Of a DNA stretch of 36,094 nucleotides, positions 28,090-36,094 are shown one piece after another; position 1 is the first letter of the stretch, and each line of letters opens with the position of its first letter. Under the pieces are notes generated by a model that saw nothing but the letters and a program-made list of their open reading frames with translations, did not search any database and was not told the DNA's origin. The translations under genes and the position numbers were made by a program. Location of the stretch: the NCBI GenBank assembly GCA_013205405.1, contig JABMMZ010000109.1:1-36094 (forward strand), in the 5' to 3' direction. The DNA comes from Bacteroidota bacterium (GTDB lineage Bacteria > Bacteroidota > Bacteroidia > NS11-12g > UBA955).

Positions 28090-28767
28090 TTACAAGTTTT
28101 CAATAACCTTGTGATCCTCCACCCTTAAAACCCTAGCAGGAAATTTTTCTAACAACCGCACTTCATGGGTTGACATAATTACAGCTGTATTTTCTTCTAG
28201 TGCCAATTGTTGTAATAACTTGGTGATATCATCCGAAATTTCAGGATCTAAATTACCTGTTGGTTCATCAGCCAAAATAATTTCAGGCTTGTTTAATAAT
28301 GCTCTCGCTATTACCAAGCGCTGCTGCTCGCCACCACTTAATTGGTGCGGCATTTTATAATCTTTGGTTTCTAATCCTACTTTTTGCAGCACTTCTCCTA
28401 CCCTTTTTGCCATTTCCATTTTATTTTTCCAGCCAGTGGCTTTAAGTACAAATAGTAAATTGTCTTTGGCATTTCTGTCGGTCAACAATTGAAAATCTTG
28501 AAAAATAATACCTAATTTTCGTCTTAATTTAGGAACCTGTTTACGTTTAAGTTTTAACAAATCGAAACCTGCTACATTGCCATTGCCTAATTCTAATTTT
28601 AAATCTCCGTATAATGTTTTTAGCAATGAGCTTTTACCACTGCCTGTTTTTCCAATAATGTAGGTAAATTCGCCTTTATTGATATTCAAATTCACTTGAT
28701 GTAAAATCAAATTTTTCTCTTGAAAAATATCAGCATTTTGCAAATTTATTACAGATTCAATAGACAT
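28090..28767 (-). CDS. ftsE: ABC transporter ATP-binding protein, FtsE-like
   Basis: IGKTGSGKSSLLKTLYG, LSGGEQQRLVIARALLNKPEIILADEPTGNLD; Walker A/B and signature motifs. Confidence 0.85.
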   Translation of the reverse strand: MSIESVINLQNADIFQEKNLILHQVNLNINKGEFTYIIGKTGSGKSSLLKTLYGDLKLELGNGNVAGFDLLKLKRKQVPKLRRKLGIIFQDFQLLTDRNAKDNLLFVLKATGWKNKMEMAKRVGEVLQKVGLETKDYKMPHQLSGGEQQRLVIARALLNKPEIILADEPTGNLDPEISDDITKLLQQLALEENTAVIMSTHEVRLLEKFPARVLRVEDHKVIENL

Positions 28768-28788
28768 ATAGTTTTTGCAAACATAGTA

Positions 28789-29472
28789 TTAATCAATCAA
28801 TTGCCAATCTATTGGGGCCAATCCTTTTTCAACAAGATAAGCATTGGTTTTACTAAATGGCTTACTGCCCAAAAAGCCTGTATGGGCTGAAAATGGTGAA
28901 GGATGAGGGACTTTAAGTACTAAATGTTTCTGTTCATTAATCCATACACTTTTACTTTGGGCGTACTTTCCACATAAAATAAAAACAATATTTTCTTTCT
29001 CATTGCTTATGGTTTCAATAAGCTTATCTGTCAATTGCTCCCATCCTTTTTTTTGATGGCTTCCGGGTTTGTTTGCTATTACGGTTAAAATAGAATTAAG
29101 TAATAATACACCTTGCTGTGCCCATTTTGTCAAATCGCCATGTGATGGTGAATTAATAAGGATATCAGAACTCAGTTCTTTAAATATATATTTGAGTGAT
29201 GGCGGTATTTTTTCACCTTTGTTTACACTAAAACTTAAGCCATTGGCCTCCCCCGTGCCATGGTATGGGTCTTGACCAATAATAACAACTTTTATATTTT
29301 CAAATGCTGTTATCTCTAAAGCTTTAAATATATCAGAAAAGAAAGGGTAAAATGTTTTCCCAATTTGTTTTTCATTATTTAAAAATATATCCAATGCTTT
29401 GAAATACGGCTTATTAATTTCCAGTTTAAAAAAGCTTGTCCAATGCTGTGGAATAATTTTTAACAAAGCCAT
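28789..29472 (-). CDS. ung: Uracil-DNA glycosylase (family 1)
   Basis: VVIIGQDPYHGTGEANGLSFSV and HPSPFSAHTGFLGSKPFSKTN. Confidence 0.96.
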   Translation of the reverse strand: MALLKIIPQHWTSFFKLEINKPYFKALDIFLNNEKQIGKTFYPFFSDIFKALEITAFENIKVVIIGQDPYHGTGEANGLSFSVNKGEKIPPSLKYIFKELSSDILINSPSHGDLTKWAQQGVLLLNSILTVIANKPGSHQKKGWEQLTDKLIETISNEKENIVFILCGKYAQSKSVWINEQKHLVLKVPHPSPFSAHTGFLGSKPFSKTNAYLVEKGLAPIDWQLID

Positions 29473-29866
29473 TCTGCAAATTTAATTTATTTGCAGTAAA
29501 TATAAAAAACATAAAAACCCTAATCTTTTAGCTAGGACTTTTATACTAAAATGATAAATGCAAGAAAATCAAATTACATTTTAGATGCTTAACAATTTTT
29601 ACAAAGCCAAAAATTTCCAGCATGACACCTCCAATGCATTTTCATTCTGAACAATGTACTCATTTATTCAGAATCTCTCTTTACCCGAGTAATTCCTTTG
29701 CTTTGGAAGAAAAGTATGGAGACATGGTGCTGCCTAATTCTTTATACAAAAAATCCAGAGCAATTTTCCTCGAAGTAAGAAGATGAAAAATGTTCTCTTT
29801 GATACTTCACTTAAGCAGATTAGATTTTGAGATAAGTATTGGTATTATTCCTTTACTTTTGAAACG

Positions 29867-31060
29867 GTGAAAAAAATAATTTCTATAATTGGTGGTGGTT
29901 CTTCTGCTTTAATATTAGCTTGTTTTTTAGATAGTTCAAAGTATGAAATTACCCTTTTTGAACGCAATAACACCATTGGTCGCAAGTTTTTAGTAGCTGG
30001 TAGTGGTGGGTTTAATTTAACACATTCCGAAACGCCAAGCGAGATGGTAAAAAAGTATACCCCCTATGCTTTTATGGCCCACGCTTTTTCAGATTTTACA
30101 AACATAGATTTGAAAAATTGGCTAAATAAAATAGGTATTGAAACCTATATTGGCTCTAGCAAACGGGTGTTTCCTATAAAAGGTATAAAACCCATTCAAG
30201 TGCTGAATGCCATTTCGGAAAAAATAAAACAAAATAAGGTAACAATAAAAACGAAACACAATTGGATTGGTTGGGATGAGGATAGTTTACAATTTAAAAA
30301 TGAAGGTGAAATTATCAATGTAAAATCAGATATAACAGTTTTTGCTATGGGTGGTGGTAGTTGGAAAGTTACTGGTTCTGATGGCGCATGGATAAGTCAT
30401 TTTGAAAAACATAATATTCATACTAAAATATTACAAGCTTCTAATTGTGCTTGTCAAATAGCTTGGACAGATGTATTTTTAAAATTAAATGAAGGTAAAT
30501 CAATAAAAAATATTACTATTTCATGCAATGGAATAGTTAAAAAAGGTGAAATAGTAATTACACAATTTGGTATGGAAGGAGGCGCTATTTACGCCTTAAG
30601 TTCGGCAATTAGAAACCAAATAAAGGAACAAAATTATGCTGAAATAACTATTGATTTAAAACCATCGTATAATTTAGCTGAAATATTTAAAATATTAAAA
30701 AATAGTCATAAACAAACAATTAATAAGTGCTTGAAGGACGATTTTAATTTTTCTAATAGAATGATAGAATTATTGAAAAATGAACTAACAAAGGAGGACT
30801 ATATCAATCCTGAAATATTAGCTCAGAAAATAAAAAACTTGCCACTTAAAATACTATCATTAGCTGCGTTAGATGAAGCTATTTCTACTGTTGGTGGTGT
30901 GGGTTTAGATGCTATTACTAAAAATTATGAGTTAAAAAACAAACCTAACACCTATTGCATTGGCGAAATGCTTGATTGGGATGCACCTACAGGTGGCTAT
31001 TTGCTACAGGCATGTTTTAGTATGGGTGTAAAACTTGCTCTATATTTAAATCAAAAATGA
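29867..31060 (+). CDS. NAD(P)/FAD-dependent oxidoreductase (HI0933/BaiN-like), GTG start
   Basis: IIGGGSSALILACFL, GRKFLVAGSGGFNLTH, FAMGGGSWKVTGSDG, C-terminal GEMLDWDAPTGGYLLQACFSMG. Confidence 0.88.
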   Translation: MKKIISIIGGGSSALILACFLDSSKYEITLFERNNTIGRKFLVAGSGGFNLTHSETPSEMVKKYTPYAFMAHAFSDFTNIDLKNWLNKIGIETYIGSSKRVFPIKGIKPIQVLNAISEKIKQNKVTIKTKHNWIGWDEDSLQFKNEGEIINVKSDITVFAMGGGSWKVTGSDGAWISHFEKHNIHTKILQASNCACQIAWTDVFLKLNEGKSIKNITISCNGIVKKGEIVITQFGMEGGAIYALSSAIRNQIKEQNYAEITIDLKPSYNLAEIFKILKNSHKQTINKCLKDDFNFSNRMIELLKNELTKEDYINPEILAQKIKNLPLKILSLAALDEAISTVGGVGLDAITKNYELKNKPNTYCIGEMLDWDAPTGGYLLQACFSMGVKLALYLNQK

Positions 31061-31088
31061 TTTTAAAAAAACATAAATTTGCCAATGA

Positions 31089-33083
31089 ATGAAAGAGCGC
31101 ATTGAATATTTAAGGCAGCAATTGTCAATACACAATTATAAGTATTATGTATTAGCCGAACCTAGTATTTCTGATTACGAATTCGACCAGCTATTAGAAG
31201 AACTTACTAAATTAGAAAAAGAAAATCCTCAATATTTCGACCTAAATTCTCCTACCCTCAAAGTAGGTGGGGCCATCAATAAGAACTTCGAAAACTTTAC
31301 ACATCTTTATCCAATGCTTAGTTTAGGAAATACTTATAGTGAAGATGAGTTAAAAGATTTTGATGATAGAATTTTTAAACAATTAGGCCATAGAGATTAC
31401 GAATATATATGTGAATTAAAATTTGATGGATTGTCTATAAGTTTGCATTACGAAAATGGCATACTAGCCAGAGCAGTTACAAGGGGCGATGGCACTAAAG
31501 GCGATGTAGTAACAGATAATGTAAAAACAATTAAAGCATTAAACACAAAGCTTATAGGAGAGTACCTTGAAACACTTGAAGTAAGAGGTGAGATTTTTAT
31601 GCACCGCCATGCTTTTGATAGATTAAATCAACAAAGAGAATTAGAAGGCGAATCCTTGTTTGCCAATCCCAGAAATGTGGCTTCTGGCACCTTGAAATTG
31701 CAAAATAGTATGGATGTAGCAAAGCGTCCTTTAGATATTTATTTATACCATTTAATTGAAAATAAAGAAACCATAAAAACACATTTTGATAGCTTAACAG
31801 CTATGAAAAATTGGGGACTTAAGATTAGTGAGCATTCTAAAAAATGCAATTCAATAGAAGCTGTATTTGAATTTATTAAATATTGGGGGAAAGAGAAACA
31901 ACATTTAAGCTATGATATTGATGGTGTAGTTATTAAAATTAATAATTACAATCAAAGAGAAGAATTGGGTTTTACAGCTAAATCGCCAAGATGGGCTATG
32001 GCTTATAAATTTAAAACCGAAGATGCCTGCACTAAATTATTAAGTATAGATTATCAGGTGGGCAGAACGGGTTCTATAACTCCGGTAGCTAATCTACAAC
32101 CTGTATTACTTTTAGGCACTACTGTAAAAAGAGCTTCGCTGCATAATGCCAATGAAATAGAAAGATTGGATATTCGCACAGGAGACTTTGTTTACGTAGA
32201 AAAAGGAGGCGAAATAATTCCTAAAATAACGGGCGTTAATATGGAAAAAAGAGATCAAAATTTATTGCCCAATACCTATATTACCCATTGCCCAGAATGT
32301 CATACAGCGCTTGTGCGGGCCGATGGTGAAGCTAATCATTATTGCCCAAATGAGGATGAATGCCCACCGCAAGTAGTTGGTAAAATTCAACATTTTATTT
32401 TTAGAAAGGCTATGGATATTAGTGGCTTGGGTGAGGAAACCATTCAACTATTATATGCACAAGGTTTAATAAAAAACATTGCTGATTTATATGATTTGAA
32501 ATTTGATGATGTCATTAGACTTGAGCGTATGGCTGAAAAATCTGCTCAAAACCTTATAGATGGCATAAAGACATCAGTTGATATTCCGTATCAACGGGTT
32601 TTATTTGGTCTTGGTATTCGCTATGTTGGCGAAACAGTGGCTAAAAAACTAGCCGCCAAATTTAAAACGATTGAATTACTTAAAAATGCGACTTATGAAG
32701 ACTTATTAAGTGTTGATGAAATTGGAGTACGCATAGCATTGTCTATTGTTCAATATTTTAAAAACCAAAACCATATTGATTTAATTCAAAGGTTGAAAAT
32801 AGCAGGTTTGCAATTTGTAAATACAGCAAAAGAATTGGTTTTAGATTCGAGCATGTTAGCAGGCAAATCTGTTGTAATATCTGGTATTTTTAGTAAATAC
32901 AGCAGAGATGAAATAAAACAAATGGTGGAGATAAATGGCGGAAAAAATGCTAGTGGCATTACAAGCAAAACAGATTTTGTAATAGTAGGAGAAAACATGG
33001 GACCTGCTAAATTAGAAAAGGCAATTCAATTAAAAATTAGTGTTTTGAATGAAGACGACTTTTTACAAATGATTGGAAAGTAG
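31089..33083 (+). CDS. ligA: NAD-dependent DNA ligase
   Basis: CELKFDGLSISLHYENG (adenylation KxDG), Cys4 zinc finger CPECHTAL...CPNEDECPP, HhH repeats, BRCT domain. Confidence 0.97.
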   Translation: MKERIEYLRQQLSIHNYKYYVLAEPSISDYEFDQLLEELTKLEKENPQYFDLNSPTLKVGGAINKNFENFTHLYPMLSLGNTYSEDELKDFDDRIFKQLGHRDYEYICELKFDGLSISLHYENGILARAVTRGDGTKGDVVTDNVKTIKALNTKLIGEYLETLEVRGEIFMHRHAFDRLNQQRELEGESLFANPRNVASGTLKLQNSMDVAKRPLDIYLYHLIENKETIKTHFDSLTAMKNWGLKISEHSKKCNSIEAVFEFIKYWGKEKQHLSYDIDGVVIKINNYNQREELGFTAKSPRWAMAYKFKTEDACTKLLSIDYQVGRTGSITPVANLQPVLLLGTTVKRASLHNANEIERLDIRTGDFVYVEKGGEIIPKITGVNMEKRDQNLLPNTYITHCPECHTALVRADGEANHYCPNEDECPPQVVGKIQHFIFRKAMDISGLGEETIQLLYAQGLIKNIADLYDLKFDDVIRLERMAEKSAQNLIDGIKTSVDIPYQRVLFGLGIRYVGETVAKKLAAKFKTIELLKNATYEDLLSVDEIGVRIALSIVQYFKNQNHIDLIQRLKIAGLQFVNTAKELVLDSSMLAGKSVVISGIFSKYSRDEIKQMVEINGGKNASGITSKTDFVIVGENMGPAKLEKAIQLKISVLNEDDFLQMIGK

Positions 33084-33137
33084 AACTTTAGTCTAACTTA
33101 TACTATTTTGGTATGTTTTTTTGATATTAGAAGGGTT

Positions 33138-33709
33138 ATGCAGAAAACAATATTAATTTCAATTTTAGCCCTATTTTCTGACTTAAATGCCCAATTTGCA
33201 GAAAGTAATTTATTAATGTGTAAAGGCAATCAAATAGTTATTTCTATTGTTATAAATGGCTTAAATACTTCTGCAGCTGGCAATGCTATTCCATAAAGTT
33301 GCACCAAAAGATGCAAGCGCTATGCAAACCAATAATGCAAATGGTGAAATATTTTATGATAATATTACTGTTACTTCTATTACACCTACCGTTATAGATT
33401 TATATTCAAAATATATAGACTCAAAAAAATTTATTTAATTATTTATATTTTGGGATCAAATTTTGTTTAGGCCATTACCAGCCATACTGATGCGCTTGGA
33501 TTTCAACAACTAGGATTGGAGACAAAAAACAAAGCTTTATACTTAATAAAACAAGATAATTTGATGGCTTCTAAAAAAGAATTATTAGCGATAAGAAATC
33601 TAATGTTGAAAAATCTGACAAAGAAATAGAAGCTTTAAATGTTAAGCAATCTGAGCTTAAAGCAAAAATTGAAGCTTTAAAAGCAAAAATTTTAGTTATA
33701 GAGAAATAG
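33138..33709 (+). pseudogene. Frameshifted secreted protein gene with signal peptide and coiled-coil C-terminus
   Basis: MQKTILISILALFSDLNAQFAESNLLMCKGNQIVISIVINGLNTSAAGNAI / HKVAPKDASAMQTNNANGEIFYDNITVTSITPTVIDLYSKYIDSKKFI* / AITSHTDALGFQQLGLETKNKALYLIKQDNLMASKKELLA / DKKSNVEKSDKEIEALNVKQSELKAKIEALKAKILVIEK*, in successive frames. Confidence 0.65.
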
Positions 33710-33719
33710 ACACTCAGAA

Positions 33720-34790
33720 CTAAAGTCTTTCTAACTCGGCAATAAACAACCAGTCGCTCTCAATACCATTGGTATTTAAAATTTGTTGTTTGATTAATTT
33801 CACACCTAGTTTTTCTTCAAAAAACCTTACATTCAATTCGTTTTCAGCAGAAAAAACAGAACATGTTGCGTAGTATAGTTTACCGCCTGTTTTTAAACTT
33901 TTTACAGCATTAGAAACGATTGTTTTTTGCAAATCTGAGTAAAACTTAATTTCATCTAAGTTAAAGCGGGTAATGTTTTCAGGTGTTCTACCCCAAGTAC
34001 CACTGCCACTGCAAGGCACATCGGCTAATACTATATCGTATTTAGTAGGCAAATGAAATGGATTCTTCAGATCGCTAATCTCAATTTCGGGCATTGTTAG
34101 ATGTGTTGATTTAAAGCGTTTTTTTAAATTTTCAACAATAGAAAATCTAGCATCTGAACATGTCAATATTATTTCTTGATACTTATTGGTTAAAAATAAA
34201 GCCTTTCCGCCAGAACCACTGCAACAATCCCACACTTGATTATTGACAGAAACATTTACTCTGTCAGCCACCGCTTGAGAAGATATATCCATTATCCATG
34301 CCCATCCATTTTCTATCAATGCATTGCATTTGGCATTGGCATCTACTTTATAAGCTGTTGAATTTATTTCGGTATAAGGTATTTCATTTTCGGCTAGCCA
34401 AGTTTTAACCTTAAAACTATGGCCTTTTACAATACATAAATAAACGGGTTTGGCATGTTTAAGATTCACTAACCATTCATTATAATTTACTGTATGAGAA
34501 ATGAGTTCCTTATTTAAAAAAATAGTTTCGTCAATTTCCGGTTCATTGATATTATTTTCAAGGTGTTCTAAAGCAAAAACAATGGCATTTTCTACAGTCA
34601 TGTTTTTAACAGCGTATCCTAATCTAAAATAAGCATAGCAAGCTTTTCGATAGGTTTTACGGTCTTTGCCTCCCCAGTTTTTATGGAGTTTACATTCTTC
34701 AGCAAAAAATTGATGAAAAGGCATTTTGCCTGAATATTTTTTAATTAATTCAGCAGAAATAGCGAGTTGAAAAGGTTTTAATAGCGCCAA
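33720..34790 (-). CDS. RsmB/NOP-family class I SAM-dependent RNA (cytosine-C5) methyltransferase
   Basis: VWDCCSGSGGKALFL, DIVLADVPCSGSGTWGRTPE, LYYATCSVFSAENE. Confidence 0.9.
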   Translation of the reverse strand: MALLKPFQLAISAELIKKYSGKMPFHQFFAEECKLHKNWGGKDRKTYRKACYAYFRLGYAVKNMTVENAIVFALEHLENNINEPEIDETIFLNKELISHTVNYNEWLVNLKHAKPVYLCIVKGHSFKVKTWLAENEIPYTEINSTAYKVDANAKCNALIENGWAWIMDISSQAVADRVNVSVNNQVWDCCSGSGGKALFLTNKYQEIILTCSDARFSIVENLKKRFKSTHLTMPEIEISDLKNPFHLPTKYDIVLADVPCSGSGTWGRTPENITRFNLDEIKFYSDLQKTIVSNAVKSLKTGGKLYYATCSVFSAENELNVRFFEEKLGVKLIKQQILNTNGIESDWLFIAELERL

Positions 34791-35992
34791 TAGGATTTAT
34801 ATAATTGGTAGTTTGAATAATAAAATAGATTGATACCGGCATTTTCTATTAAATTTCCACGTTGTACAAACTTATAATTGGTATGAACCATTCTAAAATT
34901 TTTATTCAATATGTGTTTGTAAAAATCAACGTTAAAAGTCATAAGGGCAGAACCAAAGAATATAAACTGATCGTATCCTACAAAGGTATATCTTTGGGGA
35001 TCGCCACCGTATTTGGTTCTAAATGATTTGCGCATTTTTTTGTAAACCGTATCTTGTGTAGGCACACAATAAGGGTCGTAAAAATTAACGCCTTCAAATA
35101 CAGTATAATTGGCTCTCTCCATATCTAACCAATCGGGCATTCCTACTACTATCCACTTACCTCTTCTATTATTAGCCAAACCAAAACTACTACTCTTAGT
35201 AGGGCAATAAATTATAAACGAATCTTTATTATTCCATGTATTAGAAGCCGTTTTTGTTTTCCCATCTAGAATTGTACACGTTTTACCACTTGCTAATTCA
35301 TAGCCAACCTTAAAATTATGTGCAGCAGAATTTATTTGTCCTTTTCCGTCACCTGCATATACTGCTACTTGAAACTTTTTAAAATTTACCGCTGCATTTT
35401 TTCCAATGTATTGAAAAGCTATTGAATCTTGGGCCACACAATTTATCAAAGGAAAATCGGCACCTGTAATATTTGAAGTATATCTAAAAGGACTCACCAT
35501 AGGAATTTTGTAGATAGAACAAAATTTTTGCGCTTCTACCATTTCATTATCATACACAGGTCCTATTAATAAGTCAATATTTTGCATACCAGGATTAGAC
35601 AGTAAGCGAATTACTTCCATACTGTCTTGTCTAGTATCTAATACTGTTAAATTCATTTTAATACCTTGTTTTTCAAGCTCAAGAATAGCTATTTCAACAC
35701 CTTCATAATAATCAGCCATTTTATCGCGAACCTTATATTTTTCACTCATACCTATACAAAATGGTAACATCAATACTACTTTATACTCTTTTTCGAACGT
35801 TGGTATATTATCCGAAACTACTACAGCAAATTGACTATAAGCATTTAAGCCTATAATTAAACATAAAGCTAAAGTTTTAAATTTACTTTGGATTGTAAAA
35901 TCTAAAATCAAACCACGAAGTAGCATTAATGTCTTTAGTAAAACATTAAAAATATTAATAAAGATAAAAGATAAAAATCTATTTATTCCCAT
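34778..35992 (-). CDS. Periplasmic-binding-protein-like (type 1 receptor family) secreted protein
   Basis: Signal-like N-terminus followed by [12 protein letters not shown]...[26 protein letters not shown]...[12 protein letters not shown]. Actual start may be internal. Confidence 0.7.
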   Translation of the reverse strand: MGINRFLSFIFINIFNVLLKTLMLLRGLILDFTIQSKFKTLALCLIIGLNAYSQFAVVVSDNIPTFEKEYKVVLMLPFCIGMSEKYKVRDKMADYYEGVEIAILELEKQGIKMNLTVLDTRQDSMEVIRLLSNPGMQNIDLLIGPVYDNEMVEAQKFCSIYKIPMVSPFRYTSNITGADFPLINCVAQDSIAFQYIGKNAAVNFKKFQVAVYAGDGKGQINSAAHNFKVGYELASGKTCTILDGKTKTASNTWNNKDSFIIYCPTKSSSFGLANNRRGKWIVVGMPDWLDMERANYTVFEGVNFYDPYCVPTQDTVYKKMRKSFRTKYGGDPQRYTFVGYDQFIFFGSALMTFNVDFYKHILNKNFRMVHTNYKFVQRGNLIENAGINLFYYSNYQLYKSYWRY

Positions 35993-36094
35993 TCTATTGT
36001 TGCTGGTGGCTTTGAACTAATATCGTACACTACTCTATTAATTCCCTTTACACGGTTAATTATTTTATTACTTATTTCTGCAAGAATTTCATAC
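35983..36094 (-). CDS. guaA: GMP synthase (glutamine-hydrolysing), C-terminal fragment cut by window edge
   Basis: Minus strand encodes [36 protein letters not shown], the characteristic GuaA C-terminus. Confidence 0.93.
   Translation of the reverse strand, partial: YEILAEISNKIINRVKGINRVVYDISSKPPATIEWE

Noticed and set aside
1-36094. CRISPR array, prophage, transposon or defence island
   Set aside because: No direct-repeat/spacer arrays, transposase, integrase, capsid, Cas or restriction-modification genes found; the XRE gene stands alone.

Overview
The window is a compact, AT-rich chromosomal segment from a Bacteroidota bacterium. Support for the taxon: gliding/T9SS-type CHU_C C-terminal domain, DUF4294, DUF3127, BshB1, and TAnnTTTG-type promoter cores. 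Content is mostly housekeeping: partial tRNA-Leu, mtaB, lgt, DUF4294, bshB1, DEAD-box helicase, SDR, XRE regulator, ArsR regulator, LpxL-like acyltransferase, M42 peptidase, DUF3127, a DinB/NRDE/ATP-grasp operon, TPR protein, gyrA, M16 peptidase, an adhesin-like secreted protein, recQ plus two glycosyltransferases, ftsE-like ABC ATPase, ung, FAD oxidoreductase, ligA, an RsmB-like methyltransferase, a periplasmic-binding-like protein, and the 3' end of guaA. No CRISPR, prophage or transposase was seen. The strongest unusual signal is five 14-bp palindromes (TTTAC-N4-GTAAA) spaced at exactly 22 bp directly upstream of an orphan XRE regulator gene; several embed a Bacteroidota -7 promoter core. 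Other points of interest: three decayed genes reconstructed from interrupted frames, promoter cores that abut start codons at many genes (possible leaderless transcripts), a 23-bp perfect-stem bidirectional terminator, an uncharacterised DinB/NRDE/ATP-grasp operon, a poly-A slippery site at the recQ/glycosyltransferase overlap, and a long acidic GyrA tail. All identities come from reading the proteins; no database search was run.
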